From an uncultured Enterocloster sp. (lineage in GTDB: Bacteria > Bacillota > Clostridia > Lachnospirales > Lachnospiraceae), in the NCBI GenBank assembly GCA_944382045.1, contig CALWMT010000030.1:1-14890 (forward strand): a stretch of DNA of 14,890 bases. The letters run 5' to 3'. Made by a program: the position numbers and the translations under genes. Numbering within the stretch: position 1 is the stretch's first letter; each line of letters opens with the position of its first letter. Shown piece by piece: positions 1 to 6,800 of the stretch. Below the pieces are notes generated by a model. That model did not search any database, was not told the origin of the DNA, and saw only the letters and a list, made by a program, of their open reading frames with translations.

Positions 1-11
1 AGCGATAAATC

Positions 12-40
12 TTGCATCATTCATATTTATCTGTTATACT
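12..40 (+). promoter_or_regulatory. Predicted sigma-A promoter of the Rpn-type nuclease gene
   Basis: A -35 box TTGCAT (12-17) and a -10 box TATACT (35-40) are separated by 17 bases. A TG one base upstream of the -10 (32-33) makes it an extended -10 promoter. Transcription would start near 47, which leaves a leader of about 180 nt before the chosen start codon at 229. Confidence 0.6.
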
Positions 41-62
41 TCTTTTATCTTCAAAAATCCAG

Positions 63-141
63 CGGGCGGGCTGTCTGGCCTGCCCGTATCTGAGATGTTA
101 GTTTCTTTATTGTCTTTGAAAGCAACGCGCTGTCTTTCAAA
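63..141 (+). other. Leader with two inverted repeats upstream of the nuclease gene
   Basis: Two inverted repeats lie between the promoter and the gene. The first pairs 63-71 with 78-86 (9 bp including one G-U pair, 6-base loop). The second pairs TTTGAAAG (115-122) with CTTTCAAA (134-141) across 11 bases. Neither is followed by a T-run on the + strand, so they are not ordinary terminators. On the - strand the first hairpin is followed by a short T-run, but no gene reads that way here. The role is unknown; they could be an mRNA leader structure or an operator. Confidence 0.3.
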
Positions 142-228
142 ATCCCTATTTTTTACATGAGAGAGCGCTCCTATCGGCTTTTTTGTCTTTTCAGAATCCG
201 CAGCGGGGCGCCCGGGAGGAGAATGCCT

Positions 229-1239
229 ATGAATGATGAAAAGAAGTGCTTCAGAGAACGTGTTTTTGGCCCCTCTGTGCCTCGGGAGGAGGTGATGCGC
301 CGGATTTACGAATCCCCTTCGGTCTATCCCGCCTTCGAGAGGCTTTCTGAGTCCTTGAGGGAGGAGTTCGTCTCCTTCTGCATGGGGGTAAGGGGCCTGA
401 ATATCACCTACGACCCTGTATTTAAAAGGATATTTGACCCGGAGGCCCATGCCTCACGGCTGGAGGATTTTCTGAGCTGCTGCCTGGGACAGGAGGTAAG
501 GATTCTCTCCGCCCTTCCCACAGAGTCCACCCGGCTCACGGAAGAGGGCTCCCTTTTGGTTATGGACCTTCTGGTGCGCCTGGCCTCCGGAGCTTTAGTG
601 AACATAGAGATACAGCGAATCGGTTATCTTTTTCCGGGCCAGCGCTGCGCCTGCTACTCCAGCGACCTGGTGATGCGCCAGTACACCCGGGTGCGGGAGG
701 AATGCCGCAGGCAGAAGAAGGCATTTTCCTACAAGGATATTAAAAAGGTGTATACCATTGTTCTGATACAGGACAGCACGAAGGAATTCCACCTGCTGCC
801 AGAAGCGTATGTGCACCGTGGAAAAAACCTCTTTGATACAGGCCTGAAGCTGGACATGCTCCAGGAGTACATTCTAATCCCTCTTGACATCTTCTGGGAA
901 ACCGTTCAAAATAAAGATAGGATAGACCGCCTGGACGGGTGGCTGACCTTTATCGGGACAGACAAGCCGGAGGATATCCTGTGGCTGATAGAGAGGTATC
1001 CGGAGTTCGAGGAAATTTACCGGGAGGTCTTTTGCTTCCGGTATCAGATGGAGGAGCTGATGCATATGTATTCGGAGGCACTGAGCGTACTGGACGCCAA
1101 TACGGTGAAGTACATGGTGGAAAAGCAGCAGGAGGAGATTGCACAGCAGAAGAATGAAATTAACCAGCTCAAAAGAGAGCGCGAACAGCAGGCCGCGGAA
1201 ATTGCCCGCTTGGAGGCACTGCTGGCAGCAAAAAAATAG
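229..1239 (+). CDS. Rpn family PD-(D/E)XK nuclease (transposase-like, PDDEXK_2)
   Basis: This 336-residue protein belongs to the Rpn/PDDEXK_2 group, often annotated as 'PD-(D/E)XK nuclease family transposase'. Known Rpn members cut DNA and promote RecA-independent recombination; that role is taken from the family. Visible motifs are the early YDPVFKRIF block (D62) and the nuclease core with D103, E117 and Q119 (a D-x13-E-x-Q arrangement in place of the classical E-x-K, as is usual in this family). The last ~40 residues are a Gln/Glu/Lys-rich coiled coil ending LEALLAAKK. Start choice: GGGAGGAG (214-221) lies 7 bases before ATG 229, whereas ATG 223 is too close to it and ATG 157 lacks a site. 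It has its own promoter and no clear terminator before the tRNA unit. No inverted repeats or target duplication were seen around it, so it is not obviously mobile here. Family call is firm, activity is inferred. Confidence 0.85.
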   Translation: MNDEKKCFRERVFGPSVPREEVMRRIYESPSVYPAFERLSESLREEFVSFCMGVRGLNITYDPVFKRIFDPEAHASRLEDFLSCCLGQEVRILSALPTESTRLTEEGSLLVMDLLVRLASGALVNIEIQRIGYLFPGQRCACYSSDLVMRQYTRVREECRRQKKAFSYKDIKKVYTIVLIQDSTKEFHLLPEAYVHRGKNLFDTGLKLDMLQEYILIPLDIFWETVQNKDRIDRLDGWLTFIGTDKPEDILWLIERYPEFEEIYREVFCFRYQMEELMHMYSEALSVLDANTVKYMVEKQQEEIAQQKNEINQLKREREQQAAEIARLEALLAAKK

Positions 1240-1278
1240 TGCGGCCCGCAGGCTTCGCAAAGATATGAGAAAAAGTGC

Positions 1279-1307
1279 TTGACAACTTCAAAAAGTCCAT
1301 GTATAAT
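1279..1307 (+). promoter_or_regulatory. Consensus sigma-A promoter of tRNA-Gln
   Basis: TTGACA (1279-1284) and TATAAT (1302-1307) both match the consensus exactly with 17 bases between them. The expected start near 1314 leaves a ~47-nt 5' extension to be removed from the tRNA, presumably by RNase P. Confidence 0.9.
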
Positions 1308-1360
1308 GATATCCGCAGTCAGCGAGATGGACAGCGCGGATGGCTGCGGATAAGACAGAT

Positions 1361-1433
1361 TGGGCTATCGCCAAAGGGTAAGGCAACGGACTCTGACTCC
1401 GTCATTTTCAAGGTTCGAATCCTTGTAGCCCAG
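1361..1433 (+). tRNA. tRNA-Gln (anticodon CUG)
   Basis: The sequence folds into a full cloverleaf. The acceptor stem pairs TGGGCTA (1361-1367) with TAGCCCA (1426-1432), with discriminator G1433. The D-arm is GCC/GGC, the anticodon arm is ACGGA-CTCTGAC-TCCGT and the T-arm is CAAGG-TTCGAAT-CCTTG. The loop CTCTGAC gives anticodon CUG, which reads CAG. The weak U1-A72 pair and G73 are glutamine identity features known from bacterial tRNA-Gln. The 3' CCA is not encoded (CTT follows), so it must be added after transcription. The gene stands alone between its own promoter and terminator. Confidence 0.95.
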
Positions 1434-1441
1434 CTTTCAAA

Positions 1442-1487
1442 AGCTCGTGATATCTTGTAGATGCAGGATATTCCGAGCTGTTTTTTT
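1442..1487 (+). terminator. Rho-independent terminator of tRNA-Gln
   Basis: AGCTCG (1442-1447) pairs with CGAGCT (1474-1479) and ATATC (1450-1454) with GATAT (1467-1471), with a 2x2 internal loop between. One G and then seven T residues (1481-1487) follow. Confidence 0.85.
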
Positions 1488-1504
1488 GTCTTGGAAAGCC
1501 GGTA

Positions 1505-1534
1505 TTGTCGAACAGGCTGTTCCTGTGCTATGAT
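1505..1534 (+). promoter_or_regulatory. Predicted promoter of the thioesterase-cvfB-yitT operon
   Basis: TTGTCG (1505-1510) and TATGAT (1529-1534) are 18 bases apart, with an extended -10 TGC immediately upstream of the -10 box. It lies just after the tRNA terminator and 25 bases before the first start codon. Confidence 0.5.
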
Positions 1535-1558
1535 GAGAGAAGAAAAGGAGATGGGAGC

Positions 1559-2272
1559 ATGTACAGCTTTGACAGCCGGGTGCGCTACAGCGAGACCGGG
1601 GAGAACGGGCGGCTGAGCATCCGAGGAATGATTGATTATATGCAGGACTGCAGTACCTTCCAGTCCGAGGACGCAGGTGTGGGGGTTAGGTATTTCGAGG
1701 AGAGCCATAAGGCCTGGATGCTGTCCTCCTGGCGCATCCGCATCCTGGAGCTTCCCAGGCTTGGAGACAGGATCCGCGTGGGCACCTGGCCCACAGCCTT
1801 TAAAGGACTTCACGGCTATCGGGATTTTCTCATCAGCAGCCAGGAGGGAAGGCCGCTGGTGCAGGCACATTCTGTATGGTTTCTGTATGACACGCAGAAA
1901 AATGTTCCCCTTCGGGTGGGAGACATCGACCGGGAGCCCTACGGCGCGGCGGAGCCGCCCTTGGATATGGGACCGGAGCCGGGGCGGATTAAGCTTCCGG
2001 AGCCGGAGCAGCTTACTGCGGGAAAGCCGGTGCGCATACAGACCCATCACCTGGACACGAACCATCATGTGAACAATGCCTGGTATGTGGAGCTGGCCCG
2101 AGGGGCAGTTCCGGAGCTGGCGGAGATCCGGGAGATCCGGGCAGAATACAAAAGGGCGGCTCTTCTGGGCGATGTGCTGATTCCGCGGACCTTCCGAGAC
2201 CCCCAGGGAGAGTGGATTGTGGCGCTTACGGGGGAGAATGGAGAAATCAGCGCAGCGGCCGCCTTCGCGTGA
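1559..2272 (+). CDS. Acyl-ACP thioesterase (FatA/FatB-like)
   Basis: A 237-residue double-hotdog acyl-ACP thioesterase that would hydrolyse acyl-ACP to free fatty acid and ACP in the cytoplasm, ending or diverting fatty acid synthesis. The second hotdog carries the D-x-N-x-H-V-N-N signature with D166, N168 and H170, which correspond to the Asp/Asn/His catalytic residues of plant FatB. E196 in an AEYKR segment is a good match for the catalytic Glu of FatB. The N-terminal part (YSETGENGRLS, FQSEDAG, WMLSSWRI) matches the first hotdog. The ATG is preceded by AAGGAG (1545-1550) at 8 bases; the longer frame from 1505 starts on the -35 box and is rejected. No fatty acid synthesis genes adjoin it, so its substrate chain length and purpose cannot be read from context. 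Confidence 0.88.
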   Translation: MYSFDSRVRYSETGENGRLSIRGMIDYMQDCSTFQSEDAGVGVRYFEESHKAWMLSSWRIRILELPRLGDRIRVGTWPTAFKGLHGYRDFLISSQEGRPLVQAHSVWFLYDTQKNVPLRVGDIDREPYGAAEPPLDMGPEPGRIKLPEPEQLTAGKPVRIQTHHLDTNHHVNNAWYVELARGAVPELAEIREIRAEYKRAALLGDVLIPRTFRDPQGEWIVALTGENGEISAAAAFA

Positions 2273-2304
2273 CAACAAAAGAATAATGCAAGGGAGAGTA
2301 AAAA

Positions 2305-3204
2305 ATGATTGAATTGGGAAAAATACAGGAGCTGGAGATCGTAAGGACCAAGGAATTTGGTGTGTACCTGGCAGAGAAGCAGGGGGATGAGCAGGCGGTC
2401 CTTCTGCCGATCCGGCAGGTGCCGGAGGGGGCCAAGATAGGAGATCGGCTCTCGGTGTTTATTTATCGGGATTCCTCGGACCGAATGATTGCCACCACAG
2501 CCCAGCCCAGGCTTCAGGCCGGGGAGACGGAGGTCCTGGAGGTGAAGGATGTGTCGAGGATCGGCGCATTTCTGGATATGGGGCTGGAGAAGGATCTCCT
2601 TCTGCCCTACAGGGAGCAGACCCATCCGGTGCGCAAGGGGGAGAAATGCCTGGTTACCCTCTATATTGATAAGAGCGGCCGTCTGGCAGCCACTATGCGG
2701 GTATATTCCCATATGCGCAGCGATTCCCCCTATGCGGAGGGAGACTGGGTGGAGGGAACCGCCTATGAGATCAAGGAGGGCCTGGGCGCCTTTGTGGCGG
2801 TGGACAACCGGTATTATGGCCTCATCCCCTACGGAGAGCTGTTTGGAAGGGTGCGGGAGGGAGACCACATAAGGGCCCGGGTGGCCAAGGTGCGCCCGGA
2901 CGGAAAGCTGGACCTGTGCCTCAGAGAGAAGGCCTACCGGCAGATGGAGCCGGACAGCGAGCAGATCCTTAAGGTAATCGATGAATTTGACGGGGTGCTC
3001 CCCTTTACGGATAAGGCGGATCCCCAGGTGATCCTGCGGGAATTCCACATGAGCAAGAATGCGTTTAAGCGGGCAGTGGGCCGCCTCCTGCGGGACGGCA
3101 GGATCCGCATTACGGAGAAAACCATTGAGCGGGTGTACCCGGCCAAGCAGTCAGACAGGAAGGGTGACGGAAGTTTTGCTGAGAAAGAGAAGCACGGCAT
3201 TTGA
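2305..3204 (+). CDS. cvfB: CvfB family S1-type RNA-binding protein
   Basis: This 299-residue protein matches the CvfB/YitL family. S1-like OB-fold segments are visible at about residues 1-65, 70-135 (DVSRIGAFLDMGLEKDLLLP) and 145-210 (GAFVAVDNRYYGLIPYGE), followed by a C-terminal winged helix at about 220-285 (FHMSKNAFKRAVGRLLRDGR). CvfB proteins bind RNA and affect virulence gene expression in Staphylococcus; the target here is unknown. It starts 32 bases after the thioesterase stop, behind AGGGAGAG, with no terminator between, so the two genes are probably cotranscribed. Its last 41 bases overlap the start of the yitT gene, which suggests translational coupling. Confidence 0.88.
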   Translation: MIELGKIQELEIVRTKEFGVYLAEKQGDEQAVLLPIRQVPEGAKIGDRLSVFIYRDSSDRMIATTAQPRLQAGETEVLEVKDVSRIGAFLDMGLEKDLLLPYREQTHPVRKGEKCLVTLYIDKSGRLAATMRVYSHMRSDSPYAEGDWVEGTAYEIKEGLGAFVAVDNRYYGLIPYGELFGRVREGDHIRARVAKVRPDGKLDLCLREKAYRQMEPDSEQILKVIDEFDGVLPFTDKADPQVILREFHMSKNAFKRAVGRLLRDGRIRITEKTIERVYPAKQSDRKGDGSFAEKEKHGI

Positions 3205-4015
3205 GTACGGGATCATTTCCCTGGGAACCATCATCATGGCCTTTGCCATCAAAAATATTTACGATCCGGTGAACATGGTAACCGGAGGCGTGTCCGGCCT
3301 TGCCATTATCGTCAAGGAGCTGTGGGGTGTGCCCCTGTGGCTTTCCAATACCGTTCTGAATGTGCCTCTTTTCGCGGCAGCCTATTTCATCATGGGATGG
3401 AAATTCATCAAGAGGACGCTGTTTGCCACAGTCCTTCTCTCCGCGGCCCTGTATGTGCTGCCTGTGGTGAATCTGACGGACAGCGATATGCTTTTGTCCG
3501 CTCTCTTCGGAGGAATTTTGAGCGGCCTGGGCACGGGGCTGGTGTTTCTCGGCGGCTGTACCACCGGCGGCACGGACATGCTGGCTGCCCTGATCCAGAA
3601 GGCCATGCCCTACTATACCATAGCGCAGGTGATGCAGGTGCTGGATGGCCTCATCGTGGCGGCCGGCGCCCTGCTCTTTGGGATTCCCGCCGCTCTCTAT
3701 GCCATGATCGCCATTTTCTGCCTTGGAAAGGTCACGGACGGCCTCATCGAGGGACTCAAATTTTCCAAGCAGGCCTATATCATATCCGACCACTATCAGG
3801 AGATCGCGCAGGCGGTCATGGAGCGCATGGGCCGGGGCGTCACCAGCCTGGAGGCAGTGGGCATGTACTCAGGAAAAGGGAAAAAGGTGCTTTTCTGCGT
3901 GGTTTCCAAAAAGGAGCTGGTGCAGCTTCGCCAAATCGCGGCGGAGTTTGATCCCAGGGCATTTATGATTGTCAACGATGCAAGGGAGGTTTTCGGCGAG
4001 GGATTTATTGAATAG
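3164..4015 (+). CDS. YitT family membrane protein (DUF161 plus DUF2179)
   Basis: About 283 residues. The N-terminal two thirds is a membrane domain of five or six hydrophobic segments containing the family signatures YDPVNMVTGGVSG and FLGGCTTGGTDM. The C-terminal ~90 residues (KFSKQAYIISDHYQEIAQAV to the end) are the soluble DUF2179 domain. YitT proteins are inner membrane proteins of unproven transport function. The start is uncertain: there is no ATG. GTG 3164 is listed, but its purine-rich site is very close; TTG 3176, with GGGTGA 8 bases upstream, is equally possible. Homologues have similar short positively charged N-termini. Either start lies inside the end of cvfB, so the pair is an overlapping, coupled unit. 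Confidence 0.88.
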   Translation: MTEVLLRKRSTAFEYGIISLGTIIMAFAIKNIYDPVNMVTGGVSGLAIIVKELWGVPLWLSNTVLNVPLFAAAYFIMGWKFIKRTLFATVLLSAALYVLPVVNLTDSDMLLSALFGGILSGLGTGLVFLGGCTTGGTDMLAALIQKAMPYYTIAQVMQVLDGLIVAAGALLFGIPAALYAMIAIFCLGKVTDGLIEGLKFSKQAYIISDHYQEIAQAVMERMGRGVTSLEAVGMYSGKGKKVLFCVVSKKELVQLRQIAAEFDPRAFMIVNDAREVFGEGFIE

Positions 4016-4089
4016 TGACGAATTAATCGGGCATTTTGTTCAGCGCTGGGAAATCTGCCGCAGATTAGACAAAAAGAAAAGAAAATCGT

Positions 4090-4123
4090 CTGGAAAAGTT
4101 TGTAACATCCAGCAATTTTTTTT
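4090..4123 (+). terminator. Weak candidate terminator of the cvfB-yitT operon
   Basis: CTGGA (4090-4094) can pair with TCCAG (4108-4112) around a 13-base loop, followed three bases later by eight T residues (4116-4123). The stem is short, so this is a weak call. The same region also has TTTGTA/TACAAA and CCAG/CTGG inverted pairs around the T-run, so another fold is possible. Confidence 0.35.
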
Positions 4124-4176
4124 ACTGGTATACAAATTAGCTAAATACAAAATTTGGATTTTGTGGAATAACCATA

Positions 4177-4205
4177 TGGAAAGAAACGCGGGTTTCATGT
4201 ATGAT
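4177..4205 (+). promoter_or_regulatory. Predicted promoter of the msmX-like gene with a palindrome in the spacer
   Basis: TGGAAA (4177-4182) and TATGAT (4200-4205) are 17 bases apart. Between the boxes lies GAAAC-GCGG-GTTTC (4183-4196), a short palindrome resembling LacI/CcpA-family operators in shape, though not a good match to the cre consensus. A repressor bound there would block the promoter. The remainder of the 239-base gap after yitT is AT-rich with no gene seen. Confidence 0.45.
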
Positions 4206-4254
4206 AGGTACAGTTACAAAAGTGCTATGAAAGTGTTTTTAGGAGGAAAACGGA

Positions 4255-5367
4255 ATGGCTAGTTTATCTTTGAGAAATGTAACCAAGAAGTATCCCAATG
4301 GCTTTGTGGCTGTTAAGGATTTCAACCTGGAGATTGAGGACAAGGAATTCATCATCTTCGTAGGTCCGTCTGGATGCGGTAAGTCCACTACCCTTCGTAT
4401 GATCGCAGGTCTGGAGGATATTTCTTCCGGCGAGCTGTACATCGATGGCAAGCTGATGAACGATGTGGAGCCCAAGGACAGGGATATCGCCATGGTATTC
4501 CAGAACTACGCTCTGTATCCTCATATGTCCGTATATGACAATATGGCATTCGGTCTGAAGCTTCGCAAGACTCCGAAGGATGAGATCGACAAGAAGGTAC
4601 ATGACGCTGCCAAGATCCTGGATCTGGAGCATCTGCTGGATCGTAAGCCCAAGGCTCTTTCCGGCGGCCAGAGACAGCGTGTTGCTATGGGACGTGCTAT
4701 CGTGCGTAATCCCAAGGTATTCCTGATGGACGAGCCGCTGTCCAACCTGGATGCTAAGCTGAGAGGCCAGATGCGTGTTGAGATCTCCAAGCTTCATCAG
4801 AGACTGGAGACCACCATCATCTACGTTACCCATGACCAGACCGAGGCTATGACCCTTGGTACCAGAATCGTTGTTATGAAGGACGGCGTGGTACAGCAGG
4901 TAGGCAGCCCCCAGGGTCTGTATGATAACCCCTGCAACAAGTTCGTTGCTGGATTCATCGGCACACCGCAGATGAACATGATCGATGCCCAGGTTGGCAA
5001 GGCTGGCGACGATGTAACCCTGAGCTTTGGCGGACACACCCTGCATCTTCCCGCTGAGAAGTCCAAGAAGCTTGAGGCAGCTGGCTATGTAGGCAAGGTT
5101 GTTACCGTTGGTATCCGTCCCGAGGATCTGCATGATGAGGAGGCATTCCTTCAGGCAAATCCGAAGAGCATCTTCGACGCTACCATCCGTGTATACGAGA
5201 TGCTGGGCTCCGAGGTTCTTCTGTACTTTGATATTGAGGACGCAAACTTCACCGCTAAGGTGAACCCGAGAACCACCGCTAGAACCGGCGACACCGTGAA
5301 GCTGGCTATGGATCTTGAAAAGATACATATCTTCGACAAGGATACGGAGAATGTTATCCTGAACTAA
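4255..5367 (+). CDS. ugpC: Sugar ABC transporter ATP-binding protein, MsmX/UgpC/MalK type
   Basis: A 370-residue cytoplasmic ATPase that would power one or several carbohydrate ABC importers. Walker A GPSGCGKST is at 37-45, the Q-loop in VFQNYALYPH, signature LSGGQ at 135-139, Walker B VFLMDE at 155-160 and the switch His at 193. A C-terminal OB/TOBE regulatory domain follows from about 240 (FIGTPQMNMI). No permease or binding protein is next to it, as expected for MsmX-type ATPases shared among several transporters. AGGAGG (4241-4246) sits 8 bases before the ATG. Codon use stands apart from the neighbours: GGT, GTT, CGT and GCT are frequent where flanking genes prefer GGC, GTG and CGG, a sign of high expression. 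The gene has its own promoter and a strong terminator. The symbol could equally be msmX or msmK. Confidence 0.9.
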   Translation: MASLSLRNVTKKYPNGFVAVKDFNLEIEDKEFIIFVGPSGCGKSTTLRMIAGLEDISSGELYIDGKLMNDVEPKDRDIAMVFQNYALYPHMSVYDNMAFGLKLRKTPKDEIDKKVHDAAKILDLEHLLDRKPKALSGGQRQRVAMGRAIVRNPKVFLMDEPLSNLDAKLRGQMRVEISKLHQRLETTIIYVTHDQTEAMTLGTRIVVMKDGVVQQVGSPQGLYDNPCNKFVAGFIGTPQMNMIDAQVGKAGDDVTLSFGGHTLHLPAEKSKKLEAAGYVGKVVTVGIRPEDLHDEEAFLQANPKSIFDATIRVYEMLGSEVLLYFDIEDANFTAKVNPRTTARTGDTVKLAMDLEKIHIFDKDTENVILN

Positions 5368-5380
5368 GAGAAGCGCATGA

Positions 5381-5442
5381 CAGCGGCTGGGCCATAGGCC
5401 GGACGGGACGGCCCTTGGAGATGCCCGTCGTCCAGGCTGCTG
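5381..5442 (+). other. Structured GC-rich 3' UTR segment after the ATPase gene
   Basis: CAGCGGCTGG (5381-5390) pairs with CCAGGCTGCTG (5432-5442) with one bulge and one G-U. Inside it, GGCC (5390-5393) can pair with GGCC (5397-5400), and GACGGG (5402-5407) pairs with CCCGTC (5424-5429). Together this forms a branched structure 20 bases upstream of the terminator. It encodes no recognisable peptide. It may protect the abundant mRNA or be a small RNA; this is inference. Confidence 0.4.
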
Positions 5443-5461
5443 CGAATACTATGGAAAAGAG

Positions 5462-5494
5462 AGCAAGAGAGTGCACAACTCTCTTGCTTTTTTT
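5462..5494 (+). terminator. Strong rho-independent terminator after the ATPase gene
   Basis: AGCAAGAGAGT (5462-5472) pairs perfectly with ACTCTCTTGCT (5478-5488) over 11 bp around GCACA, and is followed by T residues to 5494. Confidence 0.95.
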
Positions 5495-5529
5495 GACAAT
5501 TTGCATTAAAATAAGAAAATAGGGATAGT
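5493..5529 (+). promoter_or_regulatory. Possible promoter of the cdaR-ftsEX operon, upstream of the MITE
   Basis: TTGACA (5493-5498) is a perfect -35 but has no good -10 at 16-18 bases. TTGCAT (5501-5506) with GATAGT (5524-5529) at 17 bases is the better-spaced pair. In that case the -10 partly overlaps the left copy of the target duplication, and the transcript would carry the whole palindromic element in its leader. Confidence 0.3.
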
Positions 5530-5532
5530 AAT

Positions 5533-5660
5533 GTAACAGCTCAGACAGCGGGAAAGAAGCATCGGATGTCCATCCGATGTGCAGGAAGGGGCAAAGCCTT
5601 GCTTACAAGCAAGCTTGCCGCCTGGTTTTGCCCCTTCCTGCCCGCCGTCTGAACTGTTAC
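5533..5660. mobile_element. 128-bp palindromic MITE with 8-bp target-site duplication (possibly IS66-type)
   Basis: The element begins GTAACAG and ends CTGTTAC. The terminal arms 5533-5551 and 5642-5660 pair over 19 bp with two mismatches. It is flanked on both sides by exact copies of ATAGTAAT (5525-5532 and 5661-5668), as a target-site duplication would be. Inside are a second long stem (5581-5598 with 5624-5641, 18 bp, one G-T), a side hairpin CATCGGATG/CATCCGATG (5560-5579) and an apical palindrome (5599-5612). There is no transposase gene. Ends starting GTAA with 8-bp duplications are known for the IS66 family, so mobilisation by an IS66-type transposase is a reasonable inference, not proof. 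It lies between the upstream terminator and the regulator gene, in the probable 5' leader of the cell-wall operon. Confidence 0.75.
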
Positions 5661-5700
5661 ATAGTAATAACTCCGAATACGTCAAAAAGGAGAGCACAGA

Positions 5701-6789
5701 ATGATTTCAAATCAGATACTTCAGACCACGCTGGATGGATTAAAGGCGATTACACGCATTGACTTAGGGATCTGTGATACAGAGGGCAAGGTGCTGGCCT
5801 CTACCTTTACAGATGCGGAGGAGTCAGAGAATTCGATCCTGGTATTTGTGGATTCCCCGGCGGACAGCCAGGTGATCCAGGGCTATCAGTTTTTTAAGGT
5901 GTTTGATGAGCATCAGCTGGAGTATATCCTCTTAGCCAAGGGGGCCAGTGATGATGTGTATATGGTGGGAAAGCTGGCAGCCTTCCAGATTCAGAACCTG
6001 CTAGTCGCTTACAAGGAGCGCTTTGACAAGGACAACTTTATCAAGAACCTGCTGCTGGACAACCTGCTCCTGGTGGATATTTATAACCGGGCCAAGAAGC
6101 TCCACATTGAGACGGATGCGAAGCGGGTTGTGTTTATCATTGAGACACAGAATGAGAAGGATTCCAATGTGCTTGAGACCGTGCGCAGCCTGTTCGCGGC
6201 CAAGACCAAGGATTTTATCACAGCGGTAGATGAGAAGAATATTATCCTGGTGAAGGAGGTTCGTCAGGGGGAGACCTACGGGGACCTGGACAAGACAGCC
6301 AACACCATTCTGGATATGATGAACACCGAGGCCATGACCAAGGTGCGGGTGGCCTACGGCACGGTGATCGGGGATATCAAGGAGGTTTCCCGCTCCTACA
6401 AGGAGGCCAAGATGGCTCTGGATGTGGGGAAGATCTTCTATGCCAATAAGAACGTGGTTGCCTACAACAATCTGGGAATCGGGCGCCTGATTTACCAGCT
6501 CCCCATTCCGCTCTGCAAGATGTTTATCCGCGAGGTGTTCGATGGCAAGTCACCGGATGAGTTTGACGAGGAGACGCTGGCTACCATCAACAAGTTCTTT
6601 GAGAACAGCCTGAATGTGTCTGAGACCTCCCGCCAGCTCTACATCCACAGGAATACACTGGTATACCGTCTGGACAAGCTGCAGAAGAGCACAGGCCTTG
6701 ACCTGCGCATTTTTGAGGATGCCATCACCTTCAAGATCGCCCTGATGGTAGCTAAGTATATGAAGTATATGGAAAATATGGACTACTAG
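5701..6789 (+). CDS. CdaR/PucR-type transcriptional regulator
   Basis: A 362-residue protein ending in a PucR-type helix-turn-helix (about 308-355: FFENSLNVSETSRQLYIHRN followed by TLVYRLDKL), the hallmark of the CdaR/PucR family. The middle (about 130-260) resembles the degenerate GGDEF-like domain found in this family. The N-terminal ~110 residues may be a sensory domain of the sugar-diacid recognition kind, but I cannot identify a ligand. AAGGAGAG (5687-5694) precedes the ATG. Only 11 bases separate its stop from ftsE, and the ftsE ribosome site overlaps the stop codon, so it is the first gene of the ftsEX operon. This points to a role in controlling cell-wall genes or simple cotranscription; no target is visible. 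Confidence 0.85.
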   Translation: MISNQILQTTLDGLKAITRIDLGICDTEGKVLASTFTDAEESENSILVFVDSPADSQVIQGYQFFKVFDEHQLEYILLAKGASDDVYMVGKLAAFQIQNLLVAYKERFDKDNFIKNLLLDNLLLVDIYNRAKKLHIETDAKRVVFIIETQNEKDSNVLETVRSLFAAKTKDFITAVDEKNIILVKEVRQGETYGDLDKTANTILDMMNTEAMTKVRVAYGTVIGDIKEVSRSYKEAKMALDVGKIFYANKNVVAYNNLGIGRLIYQLPIPLCKMFIREVFDGKSPDEFDEETLATINKFFENSLNVSETSRQLYIHRNTLVYRLDKLQKSTGLDLRIFEDAITFKIALMVAKYMKYMENMDY

Positions 6790-6800
6790 GAGCGGGCCGG

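Noticed and set aside
157..228. Longer N-terminus for the Rpn-type nuclease
   Set aside because: The ribosome site at 214-221 is correctly spaced only for ATG 229, and the extension does not resemble the family.
229..1239. Rpn gene as a complete insertion sequence
   Set aside because: No terminal inverted repeats or target duplication were found around it, although the family is often labelled as transposase.
1275..1460. Small plus-strand open frame across the tRNA promoter and tRNA
   Set aside because: It is composed of promoter, tRNA and terminator sequence; no ribosome site.
1319..2278. 319-residue open frame on the minus strand over the tRNA and thioesterase
   Set aside because: It runs through a tRNA and its terminator, opposite a gene with catalytic motifs.
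4264..5328. 354-residue open frame on the minus strand opposite the ABC ATPase
   Set aside because: Antisense shadow of a clear ATPase gene with strong codon bias; the product has no recognisable motif.
5533..5660. Palindromic element read as a CRISPR, riboswitch or intrinsic terminator
   Set aside because: There are no spaced direct repeats and no T-run after the stem, and exact flanking 8-bp duplications fit an insertion better.
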